Shown here piece after piece: positions 33,970-43,249 of a stretch of 64,000 nucleotides of DNA. This stretch comes from Enterobacteriaceae bacterium UBA5654 (GTDB lineage: Bacteria; Pseudomonadota; Gammaproteobacteria; Enterobacterales; Enterobacteriaceae): the NCBI GenBank assembly GCA_002421005.1, contig DIJC01000026.1:32899-96898 (forward strand), read 5' to 3'. The translations under genes and the position numbers were made by a program. The notes beneath the pieces are model-generated. The model made no database searches, was not told the DNA's origin, and was given only the letters and a program-made list of their open reading frames with translations. Positions within the stretch are counted from its first letter, which is position 1, and each line of letters opens with the position of its first letter.

Positions 33970-35106
33970 ATGGGACAGAGTCATAAATTGAATACACAAC
34001 CGCGTTCGCTTTCACCACTGGTGCAACTGGCGGGACTCAATAAGAGTTTTGATGGTAAACACGTTATCAGTGATTTTAACCTGACTATCAATAACGGTGA
34101 ATTCCTTACGCTACTTGGCCCCTCTGGCTGCGGTAAAACAACCGTTCTGCGCCTGATCGCCGGGCTGGAAAATGTCGATACCGGCACTATTCGCCTGGAA
34201 GATCTGGATATTACCGATGTTCCGGCGGAGAACCGCCACGTTAACACCGTCTTTCAAAGCTATGCCCTTTTTCCGCATATGACCGTTTTTGAAAACGTGG
34301 CGTTTGGCCTGCGGATGCAAAAAACCCCTGCCGCTGAAATCCCTCCCCGCGTTAATGACGCGCTGCATATGGTGCAGCTGGAGGAGTTCGCCCAGCGTAA
34401 GCCGCACCAGCTTTCCGGCGGTCAGCAGCAGCGTGTCGCTATCGCCCGCGCGGTGTTGAATAAACCCCGTCTGCTGCTGCTTGATGAATCCCTCTCAGCG
34501 CTGGACTACAAACTGCGCAAGCAAATGCAGAACGAGCTAAAGGCGCTCCAGCGCAAGCTCGGCATTACCTTTGTGTTTGTCACCCACGATCAGGAAGAAG
34601 CGCTGACCATGTCCGATCGCATTGTGGTGATGCGCGACGGGCGCATTGAGCAGGACGGCACGCCGCGCGAAATTTATGAAGAGCCAAAAAATCTGTTCGT
34701 CGCCAGTTTCATCGGCGAAATCAATATTTTCAGCGCCACGGTGATTGAGCGTCTGGACGCGCGCCGGGTACGCGCCAGCGTTGAAGGCCGCGAATGTAAT
34801 ATCGACGTTAACTTCGCCGTCGAAAAAGGGCAAAACCTGAACGTGCTGCTGCGCCCGGAAGACCTGCGGGTGGAAGAAATTAACGATAACAGCGACGTCG
34901 AAGGGCTGGTCGGTTACGTGCGGGAACGTAACTACAAAGGCATGACCCTGGAATCAGTCGTTGAGCTGGAAAACGGCAAGATGGTGCTGGTCAGCGAATT
35001 TTTTAACGAAGACGACCCGGATTTTGACCACTCGCTGGATCAGAAAATGGCGATTAACTGGGTAGAAAGCTGGGAGGTTGTACTGGCTGATGAAGAACAC
35101 AAGTAA
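33970..35106 (+). CDS. potA: Spermidine/putrescine ABC transporter ATPase
   Basis: A 378-residue ATPase of the PotABCD polyamine importer, same length as E. coli PotA. It has Walker A GPSGCGKTT, signature LSGGQQQRVAIARAV, Walker B LLLLDESLSALD (Ser after Glu, as in E. coli PotA) and H-loop FVFVTHDQEEA, followed by a C-terminal TOBE domain from about residue 290. First gene of potABCD; its 3' end overlaps potB by 17 bp. Confidence 0.97.
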   Translation: MGQSHKLNTQPRSLSPLVQLAGLNKSFDGKHVISDFNLTINNGEFLTLLGPSGCGKTTVLRLIAGLENVDTGTIRLEDLDITDVPAENRHVNTVFQSYALFPHMTVFENVAFGLRMQKTPAAEIPPRVNDALHMVQLEEFAQRKPHQLSGGQQQRVAIARAVLNKPRLLLLDESLSALDYKLRKQMQNELKALQRKLGITFVFVTHDQEEALTMSDRIVVMRDGRIEQDGTPREIYEEPKNLFVASFIGEINIFSATVIERLDARRVRASVEGRECNIDVNFAVEKGQNLNVLLRPEDLRVEEINDNSDVEGLVGYVRERNYKGMTLESVVELENGKMVLVSEFFNEDDPDFDHSLDQKMAINWVESWEVVLADEEHK

Positions 35107-35947
35107 ATTCCAGAAGGTGGTGATCGCCACTATCGTGGGTTGGCTTGTGGTATTTGTCTTTCTGCCCAACCTGATGATCATCGCCACCAGCTTCCTGACC
35201 CGGGACGACGCTAATTTCGTCAAAATGGTCTTTACGCTGGATAACTACGCCCGTCTGCTGGACCCGCTCTATTTTCAGGTGCTGATGCACTCGCTGAATA
35301 TGGCGCTGATTGCTACCGTCGCTTGCCTGGTGCTGGGCTATCCGTTCGCCTGGTTTCTGGCGCGACTGCCGCAGAAGGTCCGCCCGCTGCTGCTGTTTCT
35401 GCTGATTGTGCCGTTCTGGACCAACTCGCTGATCCGCATTTACGGGCTGAAAATTTTCCTCAGCACCAAAGGGTATCTGAACGAGTTTTTACTCTGGCTC
35501 GGCATTATTGAAACGCCCATTCGCATTATGTTCACCCCCGGCGCGGTAATTATCGGGCTGGTGTATATTCTGCTGCCGTTTATGGTGATGCCGCTCTATT
35601 CCAGCATTGAGAAGCTCGATAAACCGCTGCTGGAAGCGGCGAAAGATTTAGGCGCAAACAAGCTACAGACGTTTGTGCGCATTATTCTGCCGCTGACCAT
35701 GCCGGGGATTATCGCCGGTTGCCTGCTGGTGATTTTACCGGCGATGGGGCTGTTTTACGTGTCTGACCTGATGGGTGGCGCGAAAAACCTGCTGATCGGT
35801 AACGTCATCAAAAGCCAGTTTCTGAATATCCGCGACTGGCCGTTTGGTTCCGCCACCAGCATTACGCTGACGGTGGTGATGGGCCTGATGCTGCTGGTTT
35901 ACTGGCGCGCCGCGCGGTTGCTGAACAAGAAGGTGGAACTGGAATGA
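35090..35947 (+). CDS. potB: Spermidine/putrescine ABC transporter permease
   Basis: A 285-residue inner-membrane permease. ATG 35090 (MKNTSKFQKVV) is chosen from E. coli similarity; a GTG-type start four codons earlier is in frame. Six membrane helices and the EAA loop LEAAKDLGANKLQTFVRIILPLTMPGI are clear. The stop overlaps the potC start by 4 bp. Confidence 0.96.
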   Translation: MKNTSKFQKVVIATIVGWLVVFVFLPNLMIIATSFLTRDDANFVKMVFTLDNYARLLDPLYFQVLMHSLNMALIATVACLVLGYPFAWFLARLPQKVRPLLLFLLIVPFWTNSLIRIYGLKIFLSTKGYLNEFLLWLGIIETPIRIMFTPGAVIIGLVYILLPFMVMPLYSSIEKLDKPLLEAAKDLGANKLQTFVRIILPLTMPGIIAGCLLVILPAMGLFYVSDLMGGAKNLLIGNVIKSQFLNIRDWPFGSATSITLTVVMGLMLLVYWRAARLLNKKVELE

Positions 35948-36723
35948 TCGGACGCCTGCTTCGCGGCGGTTTCATGACCGCCATTTATGCTTATCTGTAT
36001 ATTCCGATCATCATTCTGATCGTCAATTCGTTTAACAGTTCGCGCTTCGGCATTAACTGGCAGGGCTTTACCACTAACTGGTATAGCCTGCTGCTGAATA
36101 ACGATAGCCTGTTACAGGCCGCGCAGCATTCGCTGACGATGGCGATCTTTTCGGCAACGCTGGCGACGCTTATTGGCTCGCTGACCGCCGTGGCGCTGTA
36201 CCGCTACCGTTTTCGCGGCAAGCCATTTGTCAGCGGAATGCTGTTTGTGGTGATGATGTCGCCGGATATCGTGATGGCTATCTCGCTGCTGGTGCTGTTT
36301 ATGATGCTCGGCATTGAGCTGGGCTTCTGGTCGCTGCTGTTTTCGCATATCACCTTTTGCCTGCCCTTTGTGGTGGTGACGGTCTATTCGCGCCTGAAAG
36401 GGTTTGATGTGCGGATGCTGGAGGCGGCAAAAGATCTGGGTGCCAGCGAGATGACGATCCTGCGTAAAATCATTCTGCCGCTGGCAATGCCCGCCGTTGC
36501 TGCGGGCTGGCTGCTGAGTTTTACCCTGTCGATGGACGACGTGGTGGTCTCGTCATTTGTGACCGGACCGGCCTATGAAATTTTACCGCTGAAGATTTAT
36601 TCGATGGTTAAAGTCGGCGTTTCACCGGAAGTGAACGCGCTGGCAACGATTCTGTTGGTTCTGTCGCTGGTTATGGTCATTGCCAGCCAGCTTATTGCAC
36701 GCGATAAAACGAGGGGACGTTAA
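35944..36723 (+). CDS. potC: Spermidine/putrescine ABC transporter permease
   Basis: A 259-residue inner-membrane permease nearly identical to E. coli PotC (264), with a slightly shorter C-terminal tail. The EAA loop LEAAKDLGASEMTILRKIILPLAMPAV is intact. It pairs with PotB to form the channel and is followed after one base by potD. Confidence 0.96.
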   Translation: MIGRLLRGGFMTAIYAYLYIPIIILIVNSFNSSRFGINWQGFTTNWYSLLLNNDSLLQAAQHSLTMAIFSATLATLIGSLTAVALYRYRFRGKPFVSGMLFVVMMSPDIVMAISLLVLFMMLGIELGFWSLLFSHITFCLPFVVVTVYSRLKGFDVRMLEAAKDLGASEMTILRKIILPLAMPAVAAGWLLSFTLSMDDVVVSSFVTGPAYEILPLKIYSMVKVGVSPEVNALATILLVLSLVMVIASQLIARDKTRGR

Positions 36724-36724
36724 G

Positions 36725-37771
36725 ATGATAAAATGGTCACGCCATCTGCTGGCTGCGGGCGCGCTGGCTCTCGGCATGAGCGCCGCCCATGCTGACGACG
36801 CGAAAACGCTTTATTTCTACAACTGGACCGAATATGTGCCGCCGGGACTGCTGGAGCAGTTCACCAAAGAGACTGGCATCAAGGTGATTTATTCGACCTA
36901 TGAGTCGAATGAAACCATGTACGCCAAGCTCAAAACCTATAAAGACGGCGCGTACGATCTGGTGGTGCCCTCCACCTATTTCGTCGACAAAATGCGCAAA
37001 GAAGGCATGATCCAGAAGATCGACAAATCCCGGTTGAGCAATTTCAGCAACCTCGATCCAGAAATGCTCAATAAGCCGTTCGATCCCAACAACGATTACT
37101 CCATCCCCTATATCTGGGGCGCGACGGCGATTGGCGTCAACAGCGATGAAATCGATCCTAAAAGCGTCACCAGCTGGGCCGATTTATGGAAGCCGGAATA
37201 TAAAGGCAGCCTGCTGCTGACCGATGACGCGCGCGAAGTGTTCCAGATTGCGCTGCGCAAGCTGGGCTACTCCGGGAATACCACCGATCCAAAAGAGATC
37301 GAAGCGGCGTATAAAGAGCTGCAAAAACTGATGCCAAACGTGGCGGCGTTTAACTCCGATAACCCGGCTAACCCGTATATGGAAGGCGAAGTGAATCTGG
37401 GGATGGTGTGGAATGGTTCGGCGTTTGTCGCCCGTCAGGCAGGCACGCCGCTGCAAATCGTCTGGCCGAAAGAAGGCGGTGTTTTCTGGATGGACAGCCT
37501 GGCGATCCCGGCGAACGCCAAAAACAAAGAAGGCGCGCTGAAGCTGATTAACTTCCTGCTGCGCCCGGAAGTGGCGAAGGAAGTGGCAGAAACCATCGGT
37601 TATCCGACGCCTAACCTTGCAGCACGCAAGCTGCTTAGCCCGGACGTCGCTAACGATAAATCGCTGTACCCGGATGCGGCTACCATCAGCAAAGGCGAAT
37701 GGCAGAATGATGTCGGCGACGCCAGCGCGATTTATGAAGAGTATTATCAGAAGCTGAAAGCAGGACGCTAA
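36725..37771 (+). CDS. potD: Spermidine/putrescine periplasmic binding protein
   Basis: A 348-residue periplasmic polyamine-binding protein. The signal peptide covers residues 1-23 (SAAHA before DDAKT). Ligand residues known in E. coli PotD are conserved in context: FYNWTEYVPP, TYESNETMYAKL, and MVWNGSAFVARQ. ATG 36725 is preferred as it begins the signal peptide; an upstream frame extension lies inside potC. Confidence 0.97.
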   Translation: MIKWSRHLLAAGALALGMSAAHADDAKTLYFYNWTEYVPPGLLEQFTKETGIKVIYSTYESNETMYAKLKTYKDGAYDLVVPSTYFVDKMRKEGMIQKIDKSRLSNFSNLDPEMLNKPFDPNNDYSIPYIWGATAIGVNSDEIDPKSVTSWADLWKPEYKGSLLLTDDAREVFQIALRKLGYSGNTTDPKEIEAAYKELQKLMPNVAAFNSDNPANPYMEGEVNLGMVWNGSAFVARQAGTPLQIVWPKEGGVFWMDSLAIPANAKNKEGALKLINFLLRPEVAKEVAETIGYPTPNLAARKLLSPDVANDKSLYPDAATISKGEWQNDVGDASAIYEEYYQKLKAGR

Positions 37772-37779
37772 ACGGCTGT

Positions 37780-37801
37780 GCCCCTCGCCTGTGCGGGGGG
37801 C
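37780..37801 (+). terminator. Hairpin after potD
   Basis: GCCCCTCGC, loop CTGT, GCGGGGGGC make a 9-bp stem with one T-G wobble, 8 bp past the potD stop. No T-run follows. Confidence 0.5.
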
Positions 37802-37831
37802 GTACCTGTCAGAAAAGGACGTCACCCGGTC

Positions 37832-37955
37832 ATGACAACGTTACATTTGATGGTGGAATTGCCCTGTAGCGGCAAAACTACTGCCGCCTGGAAGCGCGTA
37901 AATGGATCGGTTTATCCCGCTATTTCAGCCGCCGGATGCGGATGCGCTGGGGTAG
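37832..37955 (+). pseudogene. Remnant of a P-loop kinase (AAA family)
   Basis: From ATG 37832 the frame reads MTTLHLMVELPCSGKTTAAW, a beta strand plus Walker A loop typical of small predicted kinases. In another frame the same stretch, at about 37902-37955, reads MDRFIPLFQPPDADALG then stop, which resembles the C-terminal end of such kinases. Start and end are thus preserved, while most of the middle (several hundred bp) is missing and the frame is broken. E. coli has other small genes between potD and cobB. Called by pattern only, so uncertain. Confidence 0.45.
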
Positions 37956-37986
37956 TCGTGCTGGCGAGAATTCCCGTCCAGGACAG

Positions 37987-38805
37987 CTATAATCCCTTCA
38001 GCAACTTCTCGACAAACTCCGGCACCACATCGCTTGCCAGCCCGTAATGCTTCTCCTGGAACTCGCTGCCGACCTGGCTGGGTTCAAGGTTTAGCTCGAC
38101 GGTATGCGCGCCGTGCAGCCGGGCTTCATGCACAAAACCTGCCGCCGGGTAAACGTGCCCGGACGTCCCGATGGCGATGAACACGTCCGCCATTCCCAGC
38201 GCGTGATAGATTTCGTCCATGCCGAGCGGCATTTCACCGAACCAGACGACGTGCGGACGCAGCGGAGCCGGAAACTGGCAGCAGTGGCATTTGTCCTCCG
38301 GCGTGACGTCGCCGGTCCACTCCAGCACCTGCCCGCTCCACGAGCAGCGCACTTTCAACAGTTCGCCATGCATGTGGATGATGTTCTTATTGCCCGCGCG
38401 CTCGTGGAGGTTGTCGATGTTTTGCGTCACCAGTAAAAAGCGGTCGCCCAGCGCCTCTTCAAGCCGTGCCAGCGCTAAATGCGCCGCGTTCGGCGCGATT
38501 TCAGGCTGCTGAAGCTGGCGGCGGCGGGCATTGTAAAACGCCTGCACCAGCGCCGGATCGCGGGCGAACCCTTCCGGCGTCGCCACATCCTCAACCCGAT
38601 GCTCTTCCCACAGACCATCCGCCGCGCGGAAAGTGCGAATGCCCGATTCGGCTGAAATACCAGCACCGGTCAGAACCACAACTCTCGGTTTTTCCATCTC
38701 TTCTGGCACCCTGTCTCTGAAGAAAATCCGCTGACGCAGACGCTCGCGCAGTCGGCGTTTATTGCGGCGAAAACGGCTTAAGCGATGTAGGCGGCGCGAC
38801 TGCAT
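37987..38805 (-). CDS. cobB: NAD-dependent protein deacylase (sirtuin)
   Basis: A 272-residue class III sirtuin that removes acetyl and succinyl groups from protein lysines using NAD. The NAD site LTGAGISAESGIRTFR, catalytic His in IHMHGELLKVRC, TQNIDNLHERAG and the zinc Cys set (CSWSG, CHCC) are present. The N-terminal Arg-rich extension (MQSRRLHRLSRFRRNKRRLRER) matches the long form of E. coli CobB; a shorter form could start at MEKPRVVVL. nagK starts upstream, 2 bp away. Confidence 0.95.
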   Translation of the reverse strand: MQSRRLHRLSRFRRNKRRLRERLRQRIFFRDRVPEEMEKPRVVVLTGAGISAESGIRTFRAADGLWEEHRVEDVATPEGFARDPALVQAFYNARRRQLQQPEIAPNAAHLALARLEEALGDRFLLVTQNIDNLHERAGNKNIIHMHGELLKVRCSWSGQVLEWTGDVTPEDKCHCCQFPAPLRPHVVWFGEMPLGMDEIYHALGMADVFIAIGTSGHVYPAAGFVHEARLHGAHTVELNLEPSQVGSEFQEKHYGLASDVVPEFVEKLLKGL

Positions 38806-38807
38806 AA

Positions 38808-39731
38808 TTACCTCTGCGGCGATTCAGTAAGATGGAGAAACGCCGCGCCGCGCATTCCTCCGGCGTCACCGTGCCGGGCGCGCTCAATTCGCGGCACGCG
38901 GGCAACCGGTAACAGATGACGCGGCAGACGCGCCGCGAGTCCTTCTGCTATAGCACTAAAGTTAGACAATCCACCGCCAATCACCAGTAAATCGGGATCG
39001 ACAATGGTCATTATGTTACCCAGGCACACCGCCAGCAGATCCAGATAGCGCTCGACGTGCTGACGCGCTTTTTCATCGCCCTGCTGCCAGCGCGCGACGA
39101 TCTCTTCGCCGCTGAGCGCTTCATCATAGAAATGCTGATACAGCCAGGCGAAGCCGCGACCGGAAAGGTAGTTTTCGATACAGCCGATTTGCCCGCAGCC
39201 GCAGCGTTTCAGCGGGAAATCAAAGCCCATCAGGGTGAAGGCGTCTACCGGCAGACGGATATGGCCGAACTCGCCGGTGATGTAGCTGCGCCCGGTGATC
39301 GCTTTGCCGTCAAGGACCAGCCCGCCGCCAACGCCGGTGCCGAGGATCAGCCCCATCACCAACGGATACTGGGTAAATTCTTCGTCCCACGCTTCCGAAA
39401 GCGCAAAACAGTTGGCGTCGTTATCGAGCCGCACATCGCGGTCCAGCAGACGGCTTAAGTCTGCACGCAGCGGTTGCCCGGAGGCGGCGGGCACGTTGGC
39501 GGCGTACAGGGTGCCGTCTTCAGTTTCCGGCATTCCTGGAATACCGATCCCCACCGAACCTTTGCAGCCGAAACGGGCGTCCGCATCGTTAACCAGCCCG
39601 GTGACCGCCTGTAAAAATGATTCATAACTGTCGCGTGGGGTGGCGATGCGCGTTTCCCATTGCAGATGCCGCTCGTTGTCAAAGACGCCCAGCGCAATCT
39701 TGCTGCCACCAATATCAAATCCGTAATACAT
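38808..39731 (-). CDS. nagK: N-acetyl-D-glucosamine kinase
   Basis: A 307-residue ROK-family kinase that phosphorylates GlcNAc salvaged from peptidoglycan. The ATP motif FDIGGSKIALG is at the N-terminus, the sugar site has DNDANCFALSEA near 105, and the ROK zinc motif GCGQIGCIENYLSG lies near 180-195. Slightly longer than E. coli NagK (303). Lies between cobB and lolE as in E. coli. Confidence 0.95.
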   Translation of the reverse strand: MYYGFDIGGSKIALGVFDNERHLQWETRIATPRDSYESFLQAVTGLVNDADARFGCKGSVGIGIPGMPETEDGTLYAANVPAASGQPLRADLSRLLDRDVRLDNDANCFALSEAWDEEFTQYPLVMGLILGTGVGGGLVLDGKAITGRSYITGEFGHIRLPVDAFTLMGFDFPLKRCGCGQIGCIENYLSGRGFAWLYQHFYDEALSGEEIVARWQQGDEKARQHVERYLDLLAVCLGNIMTIVDPDLLVIGGGLSNFSAIAEGLAARLPRHLLPVARVPRIERARHGDAGGMRGAAFLHLTESPQR

Positions 39732-39750
39732 CGCCCGCTCCTTGTGTAAA

Positions 39751-40995
39751 TTATTGCCCGCTTAATACCCTTGCAGGATCAATGTTGCTGGCGCGCCGCG
39801 CCGGATACCAGCTCGCCAGAAGGCTAAGCAGCAGCGCCGTAACCAGAACATACAGCACATCCAGCCAGTGTAATTCTGAAGGCAGAAAATCAATAAAATA
39901 GATATCCCCGGACAGGAACCGATGGCCGATCAGCTTTTCGATTCCTTTAATAATAGCCGTCAGTTGGAAGGCACCTGTGACCCCGATGACCACGCCGATC
40001 ACGCTGCCGAGCAGCCCCGCCAGCAGGCCGTACCAGACGAAAATAGCGCGGATCAGGCCATCTTTTGCCCCCAGCGTGCGCAGTACCGCAATGTCGCTGC
40101 TTTTATCTTTCACCGCCATCACCAGCGTGGAGACGATGTTAAAGCAGGCCACGCCGATCACCAGGATCATCGCCAGATACATAATGGCGCGGATCATCTG
40201 AATGTCGCGATACATATAGCCGTAGGTGCCCACCCAGCTTTTGATATAAACGTAATCGTTAGTCACTTCACCCGCCGCGCGCACCAGCGCTGGCGCGTTG
40301 AATACGTCGCTGACCTTAAGCGCAATGCCCGTCACGCTGCTGCCCATGTCCAGATACTGCTGGGCGTCCTGCATTGGGATCATCGCAAAGCTGTGGTCGA
40401 GCTGACCGCTCAGTTGCAGGATGCCGGTGACGTGTAATCTTACGCGCTTCGGCTGCTGGAGTTTGCGATCGGCGCTGGCGTTCGGGATCATGATCGACAC
40501 CCAGTCGCCCTGCTTCACTTTCAGCGCATCGGCAATGCCTTTGCCGATAATGATTTGCTGCTCCCCGGCCTTAAAGCTGGACCAGGCATTGTTTTGCACG
40601 TACTGCGGCAGTGCGCTGAGTGTGTTTTCCTGCTGCGGATCGACGCCCTTCACCTGGATAGCGCGGATATTTGCCCCGCTCTCCACCAGCCCGGTAAAGT
40701 CAACGTAGGGAGCCGCCGCCAGAATGCCCGGCACTTTTTCGATTTTAGCGAGTTTGTCATTCCAGCCGTTCCACGGCTGGTTAACGGGTTCGATCTGCCC
40801 GTGCGGCACCACGGCTAAAATGCGGTTGTTCAGTTCGCGCTCAAAACCGTTCATGGCGCTAAGGCCGACGATCAGCACCGCCACGCCCAACGCAATGCCA
40901 ATGGTGGAGATGATGGAGATCAGCGACACCATACCGCTGCGGCGACGTCCACGACTAAAACGCAGGCCGATCAGGAGGGATAAAGGCGAGGCCAT
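39751..40995 (-). CDS. lolE: Lipoprotein-releasing ABC transporter permease LolE
   Basis: A 414-residue inner-membrane protein with one N-terminal helix, a large periplasmic domain (about residues 50-265) and three C-terminal helices with the FtsX/MacB pattern. With LolC and LolD it extracts mature lipoproteins from the inner membrane for transfer to LolA. Start overlaps the lolD stop by 1 bp. Confidence 0.96.
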   Translation of the reverse strand: MASPLSLLIGLRFSRGRRRSGMVSLISIISTIGIALGVAVLIVGLSAMNGFERELNNRILAVVPHGQIEPVNQPWNGWNDKLAKIEKVPGILAAAPYVDFTGLVESGANIRAIQVKGVDPQQENTLSALPQYVQNNAWSSFKAGEQQIIIGKGIADALKVKQGDWVSIMIPNASADRKLQQPKRVRLHVTGILQLSGQLDHSFAMIPMQDAQQYLDMGSSVTGIALKVSDVFNAPALVRAAGEVTNDYVYIKSWVGTYGYMYRDIQMIRAIMYLAMILVIGVACFNIVSTLVMAVKDKSSDIAVLRTLGAKDGLIRAIFVWYGLLAGLLGSVIGVVIGVTGAFQLTAIIKGIEKLIGHRFLSGDIYFIDFLPSELHWLDVLYVLVTALLLSLLASWYPARRASNIDPARVLSGQ

Positions 40996-41696
40996 TATTC
41001 TGCTCCCATCAGGCTCAGTTCGGTGTTCAGGCGGCCGTCGCGCATTTCCAGCTGGCGGCTCATGCGGCGGGCGAGCTGTAAATCGTGAGTCACCACCAGA
41101 AACGCGGTGCCCTGCGAGGCATTCAGTTCACCGAGCAGTTTGAAAATGCTGTCGGCGTTGCGCGCATCCAGATTACCGGTTGGTTCGTCGGCCAGTACCA
41201 GACGCGGATTGTTGACCAGCGCACGGGCAATCGCCACGCGCTGACGCTCGCCGCCGGAAAGCTCGGAAGGACGGTGGCTGCTGCGGTGATCCAGCCCCAC
41301 CGCTTTCAGCATCTCCCGCGCTCTGGCGTTGATTTCCGCCGGACGTTTTTTACCGATCAGCAGCGGCATCGCCACGTTTTCCAGCGCGGTAAAATCGGGC
41401 AGCAGATGGTGAAACTGGTAGATGAAGCCGAGATTCTGGTTGCGCAGTTCCGCTTTCGCCGCAGAGGAGAGCGTGCTCATCGGCTGGCCGTTGAAAATAA
41501 CATCGCCGGAGGTCGGCGTGTCCAGACCGCCCAGCAGGTGCAGCAGCGTACTTTTACCGGAGCCGGAACTGCCGACAATCGCCATCGTCTCACCCTCACC
41601 TACGCTGAAGCTGACATCGTGCAGAACGTCGGTTTGCACACTGCCTTCCTGATAGCGCTTGCACAGGTTGTCGCACTGCAACAGGATCTTATTCAT
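40995..41696 (-). CDS. lolD: Lipoprotein-releasing ABC transporter ATPase LolD
   Basis: A 233-residue ATPase. ATG 41696 gives the conserved start MNKILLQCDNLCKRYQEG. Walker A GSSGSGKST, signature LSGGERQRVAIARAL, Walker B LVLADEPTGNLD and the family-typical FIYQFHHLLPDFTALEN are intact. It overlaps lolC by 8 bp and lolE by 1 bp. Confidence 0.96.
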   Translation of the reverse strand: MNKILLQCDNLCKRYQEGSVQTDVLHDVSFSVGEGETMAIVGSSGSGKSTLLHLLGGLDTPTSGDVIFNGQPMSTLSSAAKAELRNQNLGFIYQFHHLLPDFTALENVAMPLLIGKKRPAEINARAREMLKAVGLDHRSSHRPSELSGGERQRVAIARALVNNPRLVLADEPTGNLDARNADSIFKLLGELNASQGTAFLVVTHDLQLARRMSRQLEMRDGRLNTELSLMGAE

Positions 41697-42888
41697 AACG
41701 TAAAGCCTCAGCGGGTTGGGTGGCGGCAGCGCGCCAGGAAGGATACAGCGTGGACAGCAGCGCAATCGCCATCGCCACCAGCGCAATGACAATCACCTGC
41801 AACGGGTCGATCGCCACCGGCAGTGCGGCACCGTCCAGAAACGCGCCGATAATCGGCATTAAATTATTAAGCTGGCTGGCAAGCAGCGCGCCAAGCACCG
41901 CCCCCAGCAACGCGCCGATAATTCCGGCGCTGGCCCCCTGAACCATAAACACCGCCATGATCTGGCGCGGCGTTAGCCCCTGGGTTTGCAGGATCGCCAC
42001 TTCGCCCTGTTTCTCCATCACCATTAATCCCAGCGAGGTGATGATGTTGAAGGCGGCGACGGCGACGATCAGGCTAAGCAGCAGCCCCATCATATTTTTT
42101 TCCATGCGCACGGCCTGGAACAGTTCGCCTTTGCGCTCGCGCCAGTCGTGCCACTGTGTACCTTGCGGCAGCGTTTGCTGGCTTAGGGTATCGACCTGTA
42201 AAGGCTCGTTGAGCCACAGCCGCCAGCCGGTGATATTGCCCGCCGGGTAGCGCATCAGGCGCGAGGCGTCCTGAATGTTCACCAGCATCTGATACCCGTC
42301 AACTTCACTGTTGGCCGCGAACGTCCCGGCAACCGTAAACAGGCGCTGGCTGGGAATGCGCCCCATCGGCGTGAACTGACTGGCAGACGGCACCATCAGG
42401 CGAATTTGATCGCCACGGTTCAGCCCAAGCTGCCCCGCCAGCTGCTCGCCGAGGATGATGTTGTAGCTGCCCGGTTGCAGATCGGTCTGTTTGACGTTAA
42501 CCAGATAGGGCGTGAGCGGATCTTTTTGTGCCGGGTCAATACCCAGCATCACGCCAACCGCCACGCTGCGGGCGCTTTGCAGCACCACGTCGCCGGTAGT
42601 GACCGGAGCGATGCGATTAACGCCCTGCAGTTTCACTGCCTGGGCGGGCAGTTTTTGTGGATCGAGCGATCCCTGCGTCGAAGAGAGTACCGCCTGCGGC
42701 ATCAGCCCCAGAATGTTGTTTTGCAGCTCGCGTTCAAAGCCGTTCATCACTGACAGCACCGTCACCAGCGCCATCACGCCGAGCGTAATGCCGATAGTTG
42801 AAAGCCATGAGACAAAGCGACCGAAGCGGTCCGCTGCGCGCCCACGCATATAGCGCAGGCCGATAAATAGTGCGACAGGTTGGTACAT
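41689..42888 (-). CDS. lolC: Lipoprotein-releasing ABC transporter permease LolC
   Basis: A 399-residue permease, equal in length to E. coli LolC. ATG 42888 gives MYQPVALFIGLRYMRG; longer frames to 42975 have no family support. One N-terminal helix, periplasmic LolA-docking domain, and three C-terminal helices are visible. First gene of lolCDE. Confidence 0.96.
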   Translation of the reverse strand: MYQPVALFIGLRYMRGRAADRFGRFVSWLSTIGITLGVMALVTVLSVMNGFERELQNNILGLMPQAVLSSTQGSLDPQKLPAQAVKLQGVNRIAPVTTGDVVLQSARSVAVGVMLGIDPAQKDPLTPYLVNVKQTDLQPGSYNIILGEQLAGQLGLNRGDQIRLMVPSASQFTPMGRIPSQRLFTVAGTFAANSEVDGYQMLVNIQDASRLMRYPAGNITGWRLWLNEPLQVDTLSQQTLPQGTQWHDWRERKGELFQAVRMEKNMMGLLLSLIVAVAAFNIITSLGLMVMEKQGEVAILQTQGLTPRQIMAVFMVQGASAGIIGALLGAVLGALLASQLNNLMPIIGAFLDGAALPVAIDPLQVIVIALVAMAIALLSTLYPSWRAAATQPAEALRYE

Positions 42889-43249
42889 GTAATCCGTCTG
42901 GTTGCGAAGGCAGAGGGGGAAGTATATAAGCGAAAACGCACAGCGTAAATGAGGCAAACGGTAAGAGTTCGTCATCAGACTGTCAAAATTATCTGATAAA
43001 TCAAATTGCTATTATGTGCCCTAAATAATTCACGCGGGATGCAGACGGCGATGCAGTTCATCTGGCGGAATTTAGCGAAAAGAGCTAACCGACAACCTGA
43101 AATATGACGTGTACAGATTTCCTCACCGCATCGCTAATTGTTCTACGCTTTGCATATGCGAAATGAACGCGGATAATAGTTTGCATTGAGAATCCGTGAG
43201 TTGTCCCCATATCTTCCCGGCAAACTTATCAGAGACCCCGACACGACCT
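42889..43249. promoter_or_regulatory. Divergent lolC-mfd gap (ycfT missing)
   Basis: The 361-bp gap has no credible gene; E. coli carries ycfT here. It holds an AT-rich promoter-like region near 42985-43030 and a near-palindrome TTTGCATATGCGAAA around 43150. A stretch near 43018-43050 that begins CCCTAAATAATTC resembles an intergenic sequence often seen in enterobacteria. Confidence 0.5.
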
